DNA of 64,000 bases from Mesorhizobium sp. WSM4306 (GTDB taxonomy: Bacteria > Pseudomonadota > Alphaproteobacteria > Rhizobiales > Rhizobiaceae), in contig NZ_VFTC01000003.1 of the NCBI RefSeq assembly GCF_007003975.1, positions 1-64,000 of the forward strand. The letters run 5' to 3'. How positions within the stretch are numbered: position 1 is the first letter of the stretch; each line of letters begins with the position of its first letter. Below the pieces are notes generated by a model. The model did no database searches. It had not been told where the DNA came from and was given only the letters and a program-made list of their open reading frames with translations. This document shows positions 9,453-18,564 of this stretch, one piece after another. Made by a program: the position numbers and the translations under genes.

Positions 9453-10367
9453 TCACAGCCCGTTGGCGCGAAACTTCCCGTCGAGGAACTTCTTGGCGCG
9501 CGGCACGTCGTCTTCCGACAGATGCTCGATGATCACCGGGATGTTCGGGTGCTTCTCGGCGAGCCGCTTGAGATAGAGGTCGTAGTTCAGCGAGCCGAGA
9601 CCCGGCGCCGGCAACTCGATCTCGCCCACACCGCGGAAGGTGTGGCTTTCCATCGCATCGGCGTCGCCGATATCGGCGTGCTTCTCCGACTTGTCGTCGC
9701 CCGAACGCTTGACGTCCTTAGCGTGCGCAATCCGGATCTTGTCGGTCAGCGTGTCGAAGACCTGGTTGAGGATCTGGTCCATCCGGTCGATGTTGTGGGT
9801 CTCGAAATAGTTGGTCGGATCCATCAGCAGGCCGAGACCGGGATGGTCGACCTGCGCGAACATCTTGACCGTCTCCTCGACCGAGCCGACAACATTGTTG
9901 ACGTAGGTTTCGAGCAGGAAGACCGCGCCATGGTCGTAAGCCGTCTGGGCAAGGTCGGCGATCACTTTGCGGCACTCCTCGAACCCCTCCTCGGTCTTGT
10001 TCTTCGGGTGATGCACCCAGTCGGACTCGGTGTTGTAGGTGCCGGTTTCCGAGATAACGTAAGGCGAGCCGAAATGGCGGGCGTTGCGGATGATCTCCTT
10101 GAGATAGCCGACGCGCTTGTCCCGCTCCGCCTTATCGGGGTGGATGATGTTGGTGTAGCCCGACACGCAGCAGACCGGCAGATTGTGGTCGCGGAACGTG
10201 TCGCGCACCGTCCTCGCCTTATCCCTCGTGATCTGCCCGGCCGACAGGTCGACATCCTTGAAATGCAGGTCGAGCTGCACCGTGTTGAAACCGAGCCCGC
10301 GGATTTTTTGGGCCGTCTCTTCGAGGCCATACGGGAAATAGCCCGTGAAAATGCCTGCCTGCATCAT
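9453..10367 (-). CDS. Sugar phosphate isomerase/epimerase, MocC-like TIM barrel
   Basis: 304 residues from the ATG at 10367, which is preceded by a good GGGAGG site; the second codon is also ATG. It belongs to the xylose-isomerase-like TIM-barrel family, with metal-ligand stretches such as FLLETYVNNVV, LLMDPTNYFE, IRIAHAKDVK and VIIEHLSEDD. The rhizopine gene mocC encodes a member of the same family. It is followed by the CUT2 importer genes and preceded, 26 bp away, by the MocA-like dehydrogenase. It probably isomerises or dehydrates the keto product of that dehydrogenase; the substrate is not known. Confidence 0.8.
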   Translation of the reverse strand: MMQAGIFTGYFPYGLEETAQKIRGLGFNTVQLDLHFKDVDLSAGQITRDKARTVRDTFRDHNLPVCCVSGYTNIIHPDKAERDKRVGYLKEIIRNARHFGSPYVISETGTYNTESDWVHHPKNKTEEGFEECRKVIADLAQTAYDHGAVFLLETYVNNVVGSVEETVKMFAQVDHPGLGLLMDPTNYFETHNIDRMDQILNQVFDTLTDKIRIAHAKDVKRSGDDKSEKHADIGDADAMESHTFRGVGEIELPAPGLGSLNYDLYLKRLAEKHPNIPVIIEHLSEDDVPRAKKFLDGKFRANGL

Positions 10368-10393
10368 AGTGTTAATTCCTCCCTGTAAGCGAT

Positions 10394-11482
10394 TCAATTG
10401 GTTGAGATTTCGGAAAGCTTGACCGTGCGGCCCGCGGCCATCGAGCGGTAGCCGGCTTCCACCAGCGCCATCGTCTTGACGTTGTCGGCGACCGACAGCG
10501 CGGGCGGCGTGCCGGTCTTCACCGCATGCTGCAATTGTTCCATCACGCCGATGAAAGCATGCGGGAACCACATCGTCTCCCAGCTCGGGCTGACCCACTT
10601 GCCGCCGGTCGTCTCGGTCGAGGCATAGGTCAGGGTCGAGGCAACGCCCTTCGGCCAGCCGATCGTTCCTTTGGCGACACCCTTGGTGCCGTCGACGCGC
10701 CAGTTGATGTGCTGATCGTCCTCGTAGCCTTCCTGGCGCGGACCGGACCAAACATCCTCCAGCGACACGGCGAGCACGCCGGAGGGAAAGCGCAGTGTTG
10801 ACACGGTAATCCCGTCGGAATGGTCGAATGTCGTGCGCGGATCCTTGCGCGTCAGCGTGGTGATCTCCGAGGGATCGCCGAACAGGAAGCGCAGCACATC
10901 GAGATGGTGCACGCTCATATTGGCAAGCGTCAGTCGGTCGTAGTCCGCGAGGAAAGTCTGCCAGTGCGGGATCGCATGCATGTCGATCTGAGCAAAGACG
11001 ATCTCGCCCAGCGCGCCGCTGTCGATGATCTGCTTCAAGACACGCATCGACTGGTCGTAGCGCATGTTCTGGTTGACCGAGAGGATCTTGCCGGCCTTCG
11101 CCGCCTCATCGCGCAGCTTAACGGCTTCCTCAACCGACAGCGCCAGGGGCTTCTGCGCCAGGATCGCCTTGATGTGCTTCTGCTTCAGCGCATGGCGGAT
11201 CAGCGCCGGCTGTTGATCCGGCGGGAACGCAAGATCGATGATCTCGACTTGTTGGTCCTCGATCAGCTGTTCCGGCGTGTCGTGCACAGTCGGGATGCCC
11301 CAGCGTGTGGCAACTTTTTGCGCATTCGCAGGTGTGCGCGAGGCGATTGCCACCACCGGAAAGCCAGCCTCCTTGTAGGCGGCGAGATGGCACTCGGCCA
11401 TGATCATGCCGGCGCCGACGCAGCCAATCCGGTATTCCTTGGTGCGAACCTTGACGTCCGGCTCGAAGCCTTTGCCTGCCAT
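10394..11482 (-). CDS. Gfo/Idh/MocA-family NAD(P)-dependent dehydrogenase
   Basis: 362 residues from the ATG at 11482, which has GGGAGGAAAAC just upstream; an in-frame extension to 11521 is less likely. The N-terminal Rossmann fold shows YRIGCVGAGMIMAECH, and the family lysine motif appears in altered form as AQKPLAL instead of the usual CEKP. The C-terminal domain carries HHLDVLRFLFGDP. Family members oxidise polyols or amino-cyclitols; the founder MocA acts in rhizopine breakdown. It lies between the CUT1 importer and the MocC-like isomerase. The Glu-to-Gln change before the conserved lysine is slightly unusual. Confidence 0.85.
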   Translation of the reverse strand: MAGKGFEPDVKVRTKEYRIGCVGAGMIMAECHLAAYKEAGFPVVAIASRTPANAQKVATRWGIPTVHDTPEQLIEDQQVEIIDLAFPPDQQPALIRHALKQKHIKAILAQKPLALSVEEAVKLRDEAAKAGKILSVNQNMRYDQSMRVLKQIIDSGALGEIVFAQIDMHAIPHWQTFLADYDRLTLANMSVHHLDVLRFLFGDPSEITTLTRKDPRTTFDHSDGITVSTLRFPSGVLAVSLEDVWSGPRQEGYEDDQHINWRVDGTKGVAKGTIGWPKGVASTLTYASTETTGGKWVSPSWETMWFPHAFIGVMEQLQHAVKTGTPPALSVADNVKTMALVEAGYRSMAAGRTVKLSEISTN

Positions 11483-11517
11483 GTTTTCCTCCCGAAATTC
11501 TTTCTTCGCGGCCGCTG

Positions 11518-12588
11518 TCACAACGCGCCTCCGTCCTGACCGAAATAATGCACGCGGGCCGGCTCGCAGGATATCGCCACCATGGCGTCCGGCCTGATGT
11601 CAGGCTGGCCGCGCAGCAGTGCCCTCAGCCGCGCCTGCCCGGCAGCGAGTGTCACCACAGTGTAGCCCCCGAGCGGCTCGACCTCGAACACCCGCGCCGG
11701 GCGGCCCGAGCCCCCTTCCGCCTTCTCACTTTCCGTCCAGGGCCGGACCTTGATGTCTTCGGGCCTGAGCCCGATCTCGATCGCCTCGGCCGGCGCCTTG
11801 GCATCGGCGATGCGGATTACGCCTTCGGCGGCCTCGACACCGCCGGCGCCGCGCACCGACGGCAGGATGTTCATGATCGGCGATCCCAGCATGCGCGCCA
11901 CATAGGCGCTGGCCGGACGGTCATAGATCTCGGCTGGCGCGCCGACCTGCCGGATCCGCCCGCTCTCCAGTATGGCGATGCGGTCGGCGACTGACATCGC
12001 CTCTTCCTGGTCATGTGTGACATAGATCAGCGTCTTGCCGAGGTCGCGCTGGATGCGCTTCAGCTCGACGCGCGTCTCCTCGCGCAGCCGCGCATCGAGC
12101 GCCGAGATCGGATCGTCCATCAGATAGGCGGCCGGGTCGCGCACCAAAGCGCGCGCGATCGCCACACGCTGCCGCTCGCCGCCGGAAAGCTGCGCCGGCG
12201 GCTTGTGCAGGATGTGGCCGATATGCAGCTTGGCCGCGACGTCCGCGACACGTTTCTTGATATCGAGCTCGGCGATCCGGCGCTCGACCAGCGGGAAGCG
12301 GACATTGTCGAGCGCGCTCATATGCGGGAACAGCGCCAGGTTCTGGAACACCATGGCGACGTTTCGGTCGGCCGGCGAGATATTGTTGACCGGCTTGCCA
12401 CCGATCAGTATCTCGCCTTGATCCGGCGCTTCCAGCCCGAGCACCAGGCGCAGGATCGTCGACTTGCCTGATAACGGCGGGCCGAAGAAGCAGAAAAACT
12501 CGTTGTCGTTGACGGTGAAAGAGGCATCGTCGACAGCGAGCGTTTTGCCGTAGCGCTTGGTGACATTGCGGAAAACGATATCGGCCAT
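11518..12588 (-). CDS. CUT1 ABC importer ATPase, first of a pair (altered Walker B)
   Basis: 356 residues with a MalK/UgpC-type layout: an ABC domain to about 230 and a C-terminal TOBE regulatory domain (IGLRPEDIKV). Walker A is GPPLSGKST (36-44), the signature is canonical LSGGE (134-138), and the switch histidine is His192. Walker B reads LMDDP, so the catalytic glutamate is replaced by Asp159. It lies next to a second, different ATPase gene (12592-13677) with a complementary defect, which suggests that the two form a heterodimer with one proper ATP site. Similar two-ATPase importers are known for rhizobial glycerol uptake (GlpS/GlpT). Confidence 0.9.
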   Translation of the reverse strand: MADIVFRNVTKRYGKTLAVDDASFTVNDNEFFCFFGPPLSGKSTILRLVLGLEAPDQGEILIGGKPVNNISPADRNVAMVFQNLALFPHMSALDNVRFPLVERRIAELDIKKRVADVAAKLHIGHILHKPPAQLSGGERQRVAIARALVRDPAAYLMDDPISALDARLREETRVELKRIQRDLGKTLIYVTHDQEEAMSVADRIAILESGRIRQVGAPAEIYDRPASAYVARMLGSPIMNILPSVRGAGGVEAAEGVIRIADAKAPAEAIEIGLRPEDIKVRPWTESEKAEGGSGRPARVFEVEPLGGYTVVTLAAGQARLRALLRGQPDIRPDAMVAISCEPARVHYFGQDGGAL

Positions 12589-12591
12589 GGC

Positions 12592-13677
12592 TCAGCCCGC
12601 CTTCACTGCATGGCCGGAGGCGGCGTCGAAGACGCGCACTGACGAGGCCGGCGGCGCCACGATTGCCGTCTGCCCGACCGACAGCCCGACATCGTTCTCG
12701 AACACCGCCTTCACCGCGCTCTCGCCGTCGCCGAGATGGACAATGGTGCGCGCGCCGATCCGCTCGACGAAGCTCACCGGCACCGCCAGCCCGCGTTTGG
12801 CCAGGGCCACCTGCTCCGGCCGGAAGCCGTAGAGCACGTCACCGCGCACCGCTCTCACAGCCGAAGCCAGTTCACCCGGCAAAGGCGGCGTGACGCCAAG
12901 CGGTCCGAGATCCACGACCAGTCCGCGATCGCTCTCCGATGGCCTGCCCTTCAGCAGGTTCATGCCTGGCGCGCCGATGAAGCGGGCGACGAAGACATTG
13001 GCGGGGTTGTTGTAGACTTCGAGCGGCGTGCCGACCTGCTGCAGCACGCCATGGTCCATCACCGCGATGCGGTCGGCCATGGTCATCGCTTCGAGCTGGT
13101 CATGCGTGACATAGACCATGGTCTGCCTGAACTGGCGTTGCAGCTGTTTCAGCTCGGTGCGCATCACCGCCCGGAACGCCGCATCGACATTGGACAGCGG
13201 CTCATCGAGCAGGAAGATCGCCGGCTCCATGATCGCCGAGCGGCCGATCGCCACGCGCTGCAGGATGTTGACCGACAGCCGGTCCGCCTTGCGGTCGAGC
13301 AGCGGCGAAAGCTGCAGCATCTCGGCGATCGCGCCGACGCGGCGGTCGATCTCGGCCTTGGCCGCGCCGCGCATCCTTGGCCCGTAGGCCAGGTTCTGCC
13401 GCACACTCATATGGGTGAAGATCGCATAGTTCTGGAAGACGAAGCCGACGCCGCGCCGGCCCATAGGCACGCCCGCCATGTTGCGCTCGCCGAACAGGAT
13501 TTTTCCGCTGGTCGGCTCTTCCATGCCGGCGATCATGTTCATCGTCGTCGACTTGCCGCAGCCCGACGGCCCGAGCAGCGCCATGAACTCGCCATCGGCG
13601 ATCTCGAGGTCCATCGTCTTCAGCGCCGCGAAGTCGCCGAAGGACTTGGTGAGGTTCTGGAGATGGATCGCGCTCAT
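12592..13677 (-). CDS. CUT1 ABC importer ATPase, second of a pair (degenerate signature)
   Basis: 361 residues from the ATG at 13677, whose ATGA overlaps the permease stop. Walker A GPSGCGKST, Walker B LLDEP with catalytic Glu159, and the switch motif VYVTHDQ are normal. The ABC signature, LSGGQ in most members, reads LSVNI (134-138). A TOBE domain follows (YGFRPEQVAL). Paired with the ATPase at 11518, the only fully consensus ATP site would use this protein's Walker motifs and the partner's LSGGE. The long in-frame extension upstream overlaps the permease and is not real. Confidence 0.9.
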   Translation of the reverse strand: MSAIHLQNLTKSFGDFAALKTMDLEIADGEFMALLGPSGCGKSTTMNMIAGMEEPTSGKILFGERNMAGVPMGRRGVGFVFQNYAIFTHMSVRQNLAYGPRMRGAAKAEIDRRVGAIAEMLQLSPLLDRKADRLSVNILQRVAIGRSAIMEPAIFLLDEPLSNVDAAFRAVMRTELKQLQRQFRQTMVYVTHDQLEAMTMADRIAVMDHGVLQQVGTPLEVYNNPANVFVARFIGAPGMNLLKGRPSESDRGLVVDLGPLGVTPPLPGELASAVRAVRGDVLYGFRPEQVALAKRGLAVPVSFVERIGARTIVHLGDGESAVKAVFENDVGLSVGQTAIVAPPASSVRVFDAASGHAVKAG

Positions 13678-14630
13678 GCCGCCACCTCCCTCGCCCGCGC
13701 CATGCGCTTCATGGCGAAGACGGCGACGATGGAGAGCACGATCAGGATGGCCAGCGCGATCGCCGCGACATAGCCCCAGATCAGGTCCTGCGTGGTGACC
13801 TTGTAGATGTAGACGGAGATCGTTTCGGTGGCGACGCCGGGGCCGCCGCCGGTCATGATGTAGAGCGTGTCGAAGATCTTGAAGTTCTCGATCACCCGGA
13901 TCGCCAGCGCGATGATGATGATCGTCTTCATCTTCGGCAGCACGATGGTGACGAAGCGCTGCCAGGGATTGGCGCCAAGCAGCGTCGCGGCCTTGATCTG
14001 GTCCTCCGGCACGCCGACCAGGCCGGCCAGCAGGATCAGGAACATCAGCGGCGTCCACTGCCAGATATCGGCGACCATCACCGCGATCAGCGCCAGGGTC
14101 GGGTCCGACAGCCAGGCGATAGTAACGGGCGAACCGGTAAGCGAAGACAGGATGTCGTTCACCGGCCCGCCCGACTGGAACAGCATGAAGAACATGTAGC
14201 CGGCCACCGCCGGCACCACCATCATCGGCATCAGCAGGATCGAATAGAAGATGCGCTTGCCGGGAAAATCATCGGCGAACAGCGTCGCCAGTGCCAGGCC
14301 GAGCAGGAACTCCGCCGGTACGCAGACCAGCATGACGATCGCCGTGCGCTGTAGGGCGCTCCAGAAGCGGGTGTCGGCCGCGAGGTCGGTGTAGTTGGCA
14401 AAACTGTTCCACATCTCCCAGGCGTTCCACCAACCGACGCCCGAGAGTGGCGACCAGTCGGTGACGCTGATGTAGAGCTGCATCAGCAGCGGGAAGGCCG
14501 AGATGAACAGCACCAGGATCTGCGCCGGCAGGGTCAGCCGGAAGCCAAGCCGCGCGCCTTCGTCCCGCGTGGCGGGCTTTGTCCGCGCGTCCATCTCGCC
14601 CTCCGCAATCGTCGCCATCGCCGCGCTCAT
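13674..14630 (-). CDS. CUT1 ABC importer permease (UgpA/MalF type)
   Basis: About 318 residues from the ATG at 14630, which overlaps the upstream permease stop as ATGA; ATG codons at 14618 and 14597 are alternatives. It has six transmembrane segments, beginning with [21 protein letters not shown]. The EAA loop that contacts the ATPase appears as [20 protein letters not shown]. The gene also overlaps the downstream ATPase start by ATGA, so translation along 12592-15487 is coupled. The substrate is likely a sugar or polyol. Confidence 0.9.
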   Translation of the reverse strand: MSAAMATIAEGEMDARTKPATRDEGARLGFRLTLPAQILVLFISAFPLLMQLYISVTDWSPLSGVGWWNAWEMWNSFANYTDLAADTRFWSALQRTAIVMLVCVPAEFLLGLALATLFADDFPGKRIFYSILLMPMMVVPAVAGYMFFMLFQSGGPVNDILSSLTGSPVTIAWLSDPTLALIAVMVADIWQWTPLMFLILLAGLVGVPEDQIKAATLLGANPWQRFVTIVLPKMKTIIIIALAIRVIENFKIFDTLYIMTGGGPGVATETISVYIYKVTTQDLIWGYVAAIALAILIVLSIVAVFAMKRMARAREVAA

Positions 14631-15487
14631 TGCTTGAGCGCCCCGAACGTCAGCCCGCGCACCAGATGGCGCTGGATGGCGATGCCCATGATTACCGGCG
14701 GCATCGCCGCGATCAGGCCGAGCGCCGCCTTGGCGCCGTAGAGCTGGCCGGTCATCGAGGAGGACAGCGAGGCCATGTAAACCGGGATCGTCACCCATTC
14801 ACGCGTGGTGAGCAGCAGCGCGATGAGATAATCCGACCAGTTGAGGATGAAGACGAAGAGCGCTGCACTCGCCAACGGCGCCCGCATCATCGGCAGCGTG
14901 ATGCGGGTGAAGACGCGCAGCCGCGAGCAGCCCTCGACGAGGGCCGCCTCTTCGATCTCGCGTGGCATATCGTCGAAAAAAGTCTTCATCAGCCAGAAGG
15001 CGAAGGGCAGCGTGACGATGCCGTAGATCAGCGCCAGCCCCCACCATGTGTCGTTGAGGTTGAGGAAGGCCCACATGATCATCACTGGGATCATCACCGC
15101 CATCGGCGGAAACAGCCTGAGCTGGATCAGCGCCAGCGGCAGGTTCTGGCCGGAGCCGAAGCGCGACAGGCCGTAGGCCGCGGCGGTGCCCGCCGACATG
15201 GCGATTGCCGTCCCGAACACCGCCGAAAGTAGTGACGACAGGATCGGCTTCAGCGCCGTGTGGTCGAGCGCGACGATCAGGTCGTTGGTGGAATGGCCGA
15301 AGACGAACTCGAAATTGGCGAGCGTCGGCTGCTTCGGCCACCATGTCAGCTCGGCGCCGGTCGCCGACCATTCGCCGATCGGCTTGAACGCCATCGACAC
15401 CATCCACAGGATCGGCACCACCGTCACCGCCATCGCCGCGAGGATCGCGGCGTAACGAAAAATCTCGAAGGGAACGGAACGCTTCAT
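14627..15487 (-). CDS. CUT1 ABC importer permease (UgpE/MalG type)
   Basis: A 286-residue protein with six hydrophobic segments starting [21 protein letters not shown]. The EAA motif is [21 protein letters not shown]. It is the second permease of the CUT1 importer, downstream of the binding-protein gene and overlapping the next permease gene by four bases. The start at 15487 gives a normal family length (about 280 residues). Confidence 0.9.
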   Translation of the reverse strand: MKRSVPFEIFRYAAILAAMAVTVVPILWMVSMAFKPIGEWSATGAELTWWPKQPTLANFEFVFGHSTNDLIVALDHTALKPILSSLLSAVFGTAIAMSAGTAAAYGLSRFGSGQNLPLALIQLRLFPPMAVMIPVMIMWAFLNLNDTWWGLALIYGIVTLPFAFWLMKTFFDDMPREIEEAALVEGCSRLRVFTRITLPMMRAPLASAALFVFILNWSDYLIALLLTTREWVTIPVYMASLSSSMTGQLYGAKAALGLIAAMPPVIMGIAIQRHLVRGLTFGALKQ

Positions 15488-15514
15488 CTGGCTGCTTTGC
15501 TTGTGGCGTTAGGG

Positions 15515-15572
15515 CGGAGGGGAAGAGCTGGCGCCCCTCCCCTCCGGGTCCTGATCCAGGGAGGTGGATCAG
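15515..15572 (-). promoter_or_regulatory. Two intercistronic stem-loops between binding-protein and permease genes
   Basis: CGGAGGGG at 15515-15522 pairs with CCCCTCCG at 15539-15546, and CTGATCC at 15551-15557 pairs perfectly with GGATCAG at 15566-15572, the latter spanning the binding-protein stop codon. Neither has a T-run. Stems in this position in maltose-type operons protect the binding-protein mRNA so that the receptor is made in excess; the same role is inferred here. Confidence 0.5.
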
Positions 15573-17182
15573 CTGATCGGGTCTAGAACCGTCGGCCAGG
15601 CCTCCTTGTTGGTCTTGATGGCTTCGAGCAATTTCTCCTCGCCGGTGCGGCGCGCGATCTTCTTCCACTCGCGCTCGGTGTCGGCCATCGCCTGCTCCGG
15701 CGTCTTGGCTTTGGTCAACGAGGCCATCAGGTTCTCGTCGAGCGCGTTGTGGAAGGCCGTTGCGCCGGGATAGTTGATGGTCGGCACCGTGCGCGCCACC
15801 GTCTCGCGCACCACGTCCATATGGTAGGCATGGTAGGTCTGGCGGACCAGCGGATCGGAGAAGTCCGAGAGCCGGAACGGATCGAGATAGCCGCCGGGAT
15901 TGGCGCTCATCCACGCATAGATGCGCGCCGAGCCCAGCCACTGCAGCAGGAGATAGGCAGCTTCCGGATTCTTCGACTGCGACGATACCATGCCGGTCAG
16001 CGAGAACCACAGAACCGAGCGGCTAATCAGCTTGCCGTCGATCTCGCGCCCTGGAGGCAGCATCGAGCCGATCTTGCCGGTGACGGCGGAATCCTTGTTG
16101 CCGGCATTGTCGAGGAATTTCGGCAGGTTGGAGAAGGCGCAGGTCATCGCCGCTCCGCCCTTAGCGAAATTGCCGTATTGCTCCGGCCAACCCCACGAGA
16201 TCGCATCCGGCGAGTGATGGGCTAGCGACTCCACGTATTCCTTGGTGGCCGCGACGCCCTGCTCGGAATTGATCAGCGGCTTGCCGTCGTCGCCGAAAAG
16301 GAACTGGTTGGGCGACGCCATCGAGACATAGCGCTGATACCAGTTGGTGTAGCCCCAGCCCTGGTTGCGCAGGTCGGTCGAGCCGAACAGGCCCTTGTCC
16401 GGCCGCTGGAAGAAGGCCGCTACGTCGCCGTGCTGCTTCCAGGTCTTCGGCGGGGCCAGATCGTAGCCGTATTTGTCCTTGAACGCCTTCTGCTCGGCGG
16501 CGTCGCCGAACAGATCGGTACGGTAGACCCAGGTCTGGAAGTCGCCGTCCAGCGACACGCCATAGGTCGAGCCGCGATACTGGTTGAGCAGCGACACGCC
16601 CTTGGCGCCGTTGACGTAACCGGTCTTGGGATCGTCCCATTCCGGCTTGTGCTGCGCGACGAAGTCGTCGAGCTTGGCGATGCCGCCGGTTTCGGCGAGA
16701 TCGCCAAGGCGGTTCCATTCGGTCGAATAGATGTCGTAGGCCCCACCCTTGGTGGAGATGTCCTGCATTGTCTTGGTGAATTCCTGGCCATTGGGCAGGC
16801 CGACAATCTCGATCGTGATGCCGGTTTCCTTTTCCCAAAGGTCCTTGATCGACGGCGCGCCGGCTGGGAATGGTTTCGTCAGCTGGCCGATCGAGCCGTC
16901 GGACAGTCCGAGCACGATCTTAGCCGGCGCCTTGCCAGACGCCTTGAGCGCCTTGGCCGCCTCGACGGCGCGCCCTTCCGGCGTATCGGGACCATACTGA
17001 TAGCGCTCGGCACCGTCGAAGCCGGTCGGTCCGCCGATCATGCCGGGCGCCAGCGCGTCCGCGGCGAAGGCGCGGCCGGGGCGAATGAACTGCGGTGCAA
17101 TGCCAGTCGCGGCGACGAACACCGCCGCCTTTCCTCCAGACGCCAGCAGGCGGCGCCGCGAGATGCGGATCAATTGAGACAT
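15569..17182 (-). CDS. CUT1 periplasmic binding protein with Tat signal
   Basis: 537 residues from the ATG at 17182, preceded by GAGGGAGG; longer frames upstream lack such a site. The N-terminus has a twin-arginine signal (SRRRLLASGG, then a hydrophobic stretch to about residue 40). The mature part is a large type II binding protein: LGLSDGSIGQLTKPFPAG, LWEKETGITIEIVG, YDIYSTEWNRLGDLAETG. At over 500 residues it is longer than most sugar-binding proteins and like those of the rhizobial glycerol/polyol importers with two ATPases. It is the first gene of the 14-gene operon, divergent from the LacI regulator. Confidence 0.85.
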   Translation of the reverse strand: MSQLIRISRRRLLASGGKAAVFVAATGIAPQFIRPGRAFAADALAPGMIGGPTGFDGAERYQYGPDTPEGRAVEAAKALKASGKAPAKIVLGLSDGSIGQLTKPFPAGAPSIKDLWEKETGITIEIVGLPNGQEFTKTMQDISTKGGAYDIYSTEWNRLGDLAETGGIAKLDDFVAQHKPEWDDPKTGYVNGAKGVSLLNQYRGSTYGVSLDGDFQTWVYRTDLFGDAAEQKAFKDKYGYDLAPPKTWKQHGDVAAFFQRPDKGLFGSTDLRNQGWGYTNWYQRYVSMASPNQFLFGDDGKPLINSEQGVAATKEYVESLAHHSPDAISWGWPEQYGNFAKGGAAMTCAFSNLPKFLDNAGNKDSAVTGKIGSMLPPGREIDGKLISRSVLWFSLTGMVSSQSKNPEAAYLLLQWLGSARIYAWMSANPGGYLDPFRLSDFSDPLVRQTYHAYHMDVVRETVARTVPTINYPGATAFHNALDENLMASLTKAKTPEQAMADTEREWKKIARRTGEEKLLEAIKTNKEAWPTVLDPIS

Positions 17183-17440
17183 CGAATTCCTCCCTCGGGG
17201 CCTGTTCCTCCATGGCCCACGTGAGGGATATTGACGACAGTGCGTGAAGCCTGTCAACATCATAAATACTCAAAACACGTCATAAGATCGCAAATGAGGG
17301 AGAGAATGCAGTCCACCGAACCCGCCACTTCACACCCATTGCTTGGATTTGAGGGGTTTTCACCTCGATCCAGCTGGCTTGGCCGGACCTTCGCAGCCTT
17401 GTGTAACGCCTCGGCTTGCGCAGAGGGCAAGGCCGGTTAC

Positions 17441-17513
17441 ATCATTTCACATCAGAATCACTGCAGCGGCTGAGTGGTTTTCTGGAACGGCTTGGCGGCT
17501 GAAATGATTTTGA
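17441..17513. promoter_or_regulatory. Operator-like inverted words between the importer operon and lacI-type gene
   Basis: ATCATTTCA at 17441-17449 and TGAAATGAT at 17500-17508 form a perfect 9-bp inverted pair about 50 bp apart, in the divergent region between 17182 and 17527. The right-hand copy reads TGAAATGATTTTGA. Nearly the same word occurs, inverted, at 32121-32133 upstream of the other LacI gene. Binding by the adjacent regulator is inferred. Confidence 0.45.
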
Positions 17514-17526
17514 TGCTTGCGATGAG

Positions 17527-18564
17527 GTGGTCAACTTGCGGTCAACCCTGACAGACATAGCCCGGGAAGCCGGCGTTTCACCGGCCACGGTCGACCGTGT
17601 GCTGAACAACCGCCCGGGCGTGCGCGCCCGCACGCGCGAGATCGTCATCGAGATGGCGCAGCGCCTGGGCTACATCGCGGAAAGCCCTAACGCCACTCCG
17701 CAAAGATCCTTGACGGGCCAGACGATCCGGCTCGACTTCGCGCTGCCGGCCGGCACCAACTCCTTCATCAAGCTGCTGCACCGGCACATCGAGGCGCAGG
17801 CATCGGCGCGTCCCGATCTCGACGTCCGCGTGACCACGATCGAAGGCTTCAACCCCGACCGGCTCGCCCGCCTGCTGCACGACCTGCATGGCCAGACGCA
17901 AGGCGTCGGCGTCATCGCGCTCGACCACCCGACGGTGCGCGAGGCGATCCGCTCGCTGTCGGCGAGCGACATCAAGGTCGTCACCATCGCCTCGGACATC
18001 CTGCATGTGCCGCGCGTCGCCTATATCGGCATCGACAACCGCGCCGCGGGGCGGCTCGCCGGCTATCTGCTCAATCGCTTCATGGGCGCCGGACATCCGG
18101 GCAAGGTCGCGCTGTTCGCCGGCTCGCTCGCCTATCGCGGCCATGAGGAGCGCGAGATGGGGTTCCGCCATATCCTCGCGGAGGAATCCCCCAATCTCGA
18201 GATCGTCGAGATGCGTGAAATGCTGGACGACCGCGAGAAGGCCTATTCGGAGGCCTGCGCTTTGCTCGAGCGCCATCCCGACCTCGCCGCGATCTACAAT
18301 GTCGGCGCCGGCAACACCGGCATCGCTCGCGCGCTCAAGGAGCGCGGCCGCGCGAAAAACACCCTGTTCCTAGGCCATGAGGTGACGGACGGCACCAAGG
18401 AACTGCTGCTCGACGGCACGCTGGATGCGGTGATCGATCAGAACCCGCGGGTCGAAGCCAGAGAGGCGCTCAACATTCTGTCCCACTCAGTCCGGGGATT
18501 GTCCTACGAACTCCACCAGCCGCGGCTGCAGGTGATTTTTAGGGAGAGCATCCCAGAGATTTGA
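17527..18564 (+). CDS. LacI-family transcriptional regulator
   Basis: 345 residues. The helix-turn-helix lies at about 8-30 (LTDIAREAGVSPATVDRVLNN), followed by a ribose-binding-protein-like sensor domain (VIALDHPTVREAI, YIGIDNRAAGRLAGYLL, YNVGAGNTGIARAL). The given start is GTG at 17527. A TTG at 17536 with GAGGTGG just upstream is at least as good and would shorten the N-terminus by three residues. It diverges from the 14-gene catabolic and transport operon at 3071-17182 and is its likely local repressor. The inducer is presumably the imported sugar. Confidence 0.9.
   Translation: MVNLRSTLTDIAREAGVSPATVDRVLNNRPGVRARTREIVIEMAQRLGYIAESPNATPQRSLTGQTIRLDFALPAGTNSFIKLLHRHIEAQASARPDLDVRVTTIEGFNPDRLARLLHDLHGQTQGVGVIALDHPTVREAIRSLSASDIKVVTIASDILHVPRVAYIGIDNRAAGRLAGYLLNRFMGAGHPGKVALFAGSLAYRGHEEREMGFRHILAEESPNLEIVEMREMLDDREKAYSEACALLERHPDLAAIYNVGAGNTGIARALKERGRAKNTLFLGHEVTDGTKELLLDGTLDAVIDQNPRVEAREALNILSHSVRGLSYELHQPRLQVIFRESIPEI

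Noticed and set aside
12592-14058. ATPase fused to permease-region sequence
   Set aside because: The part above 13677 is a shadow of the permease gene. The two genes overlap by ATGA, not by fusion.
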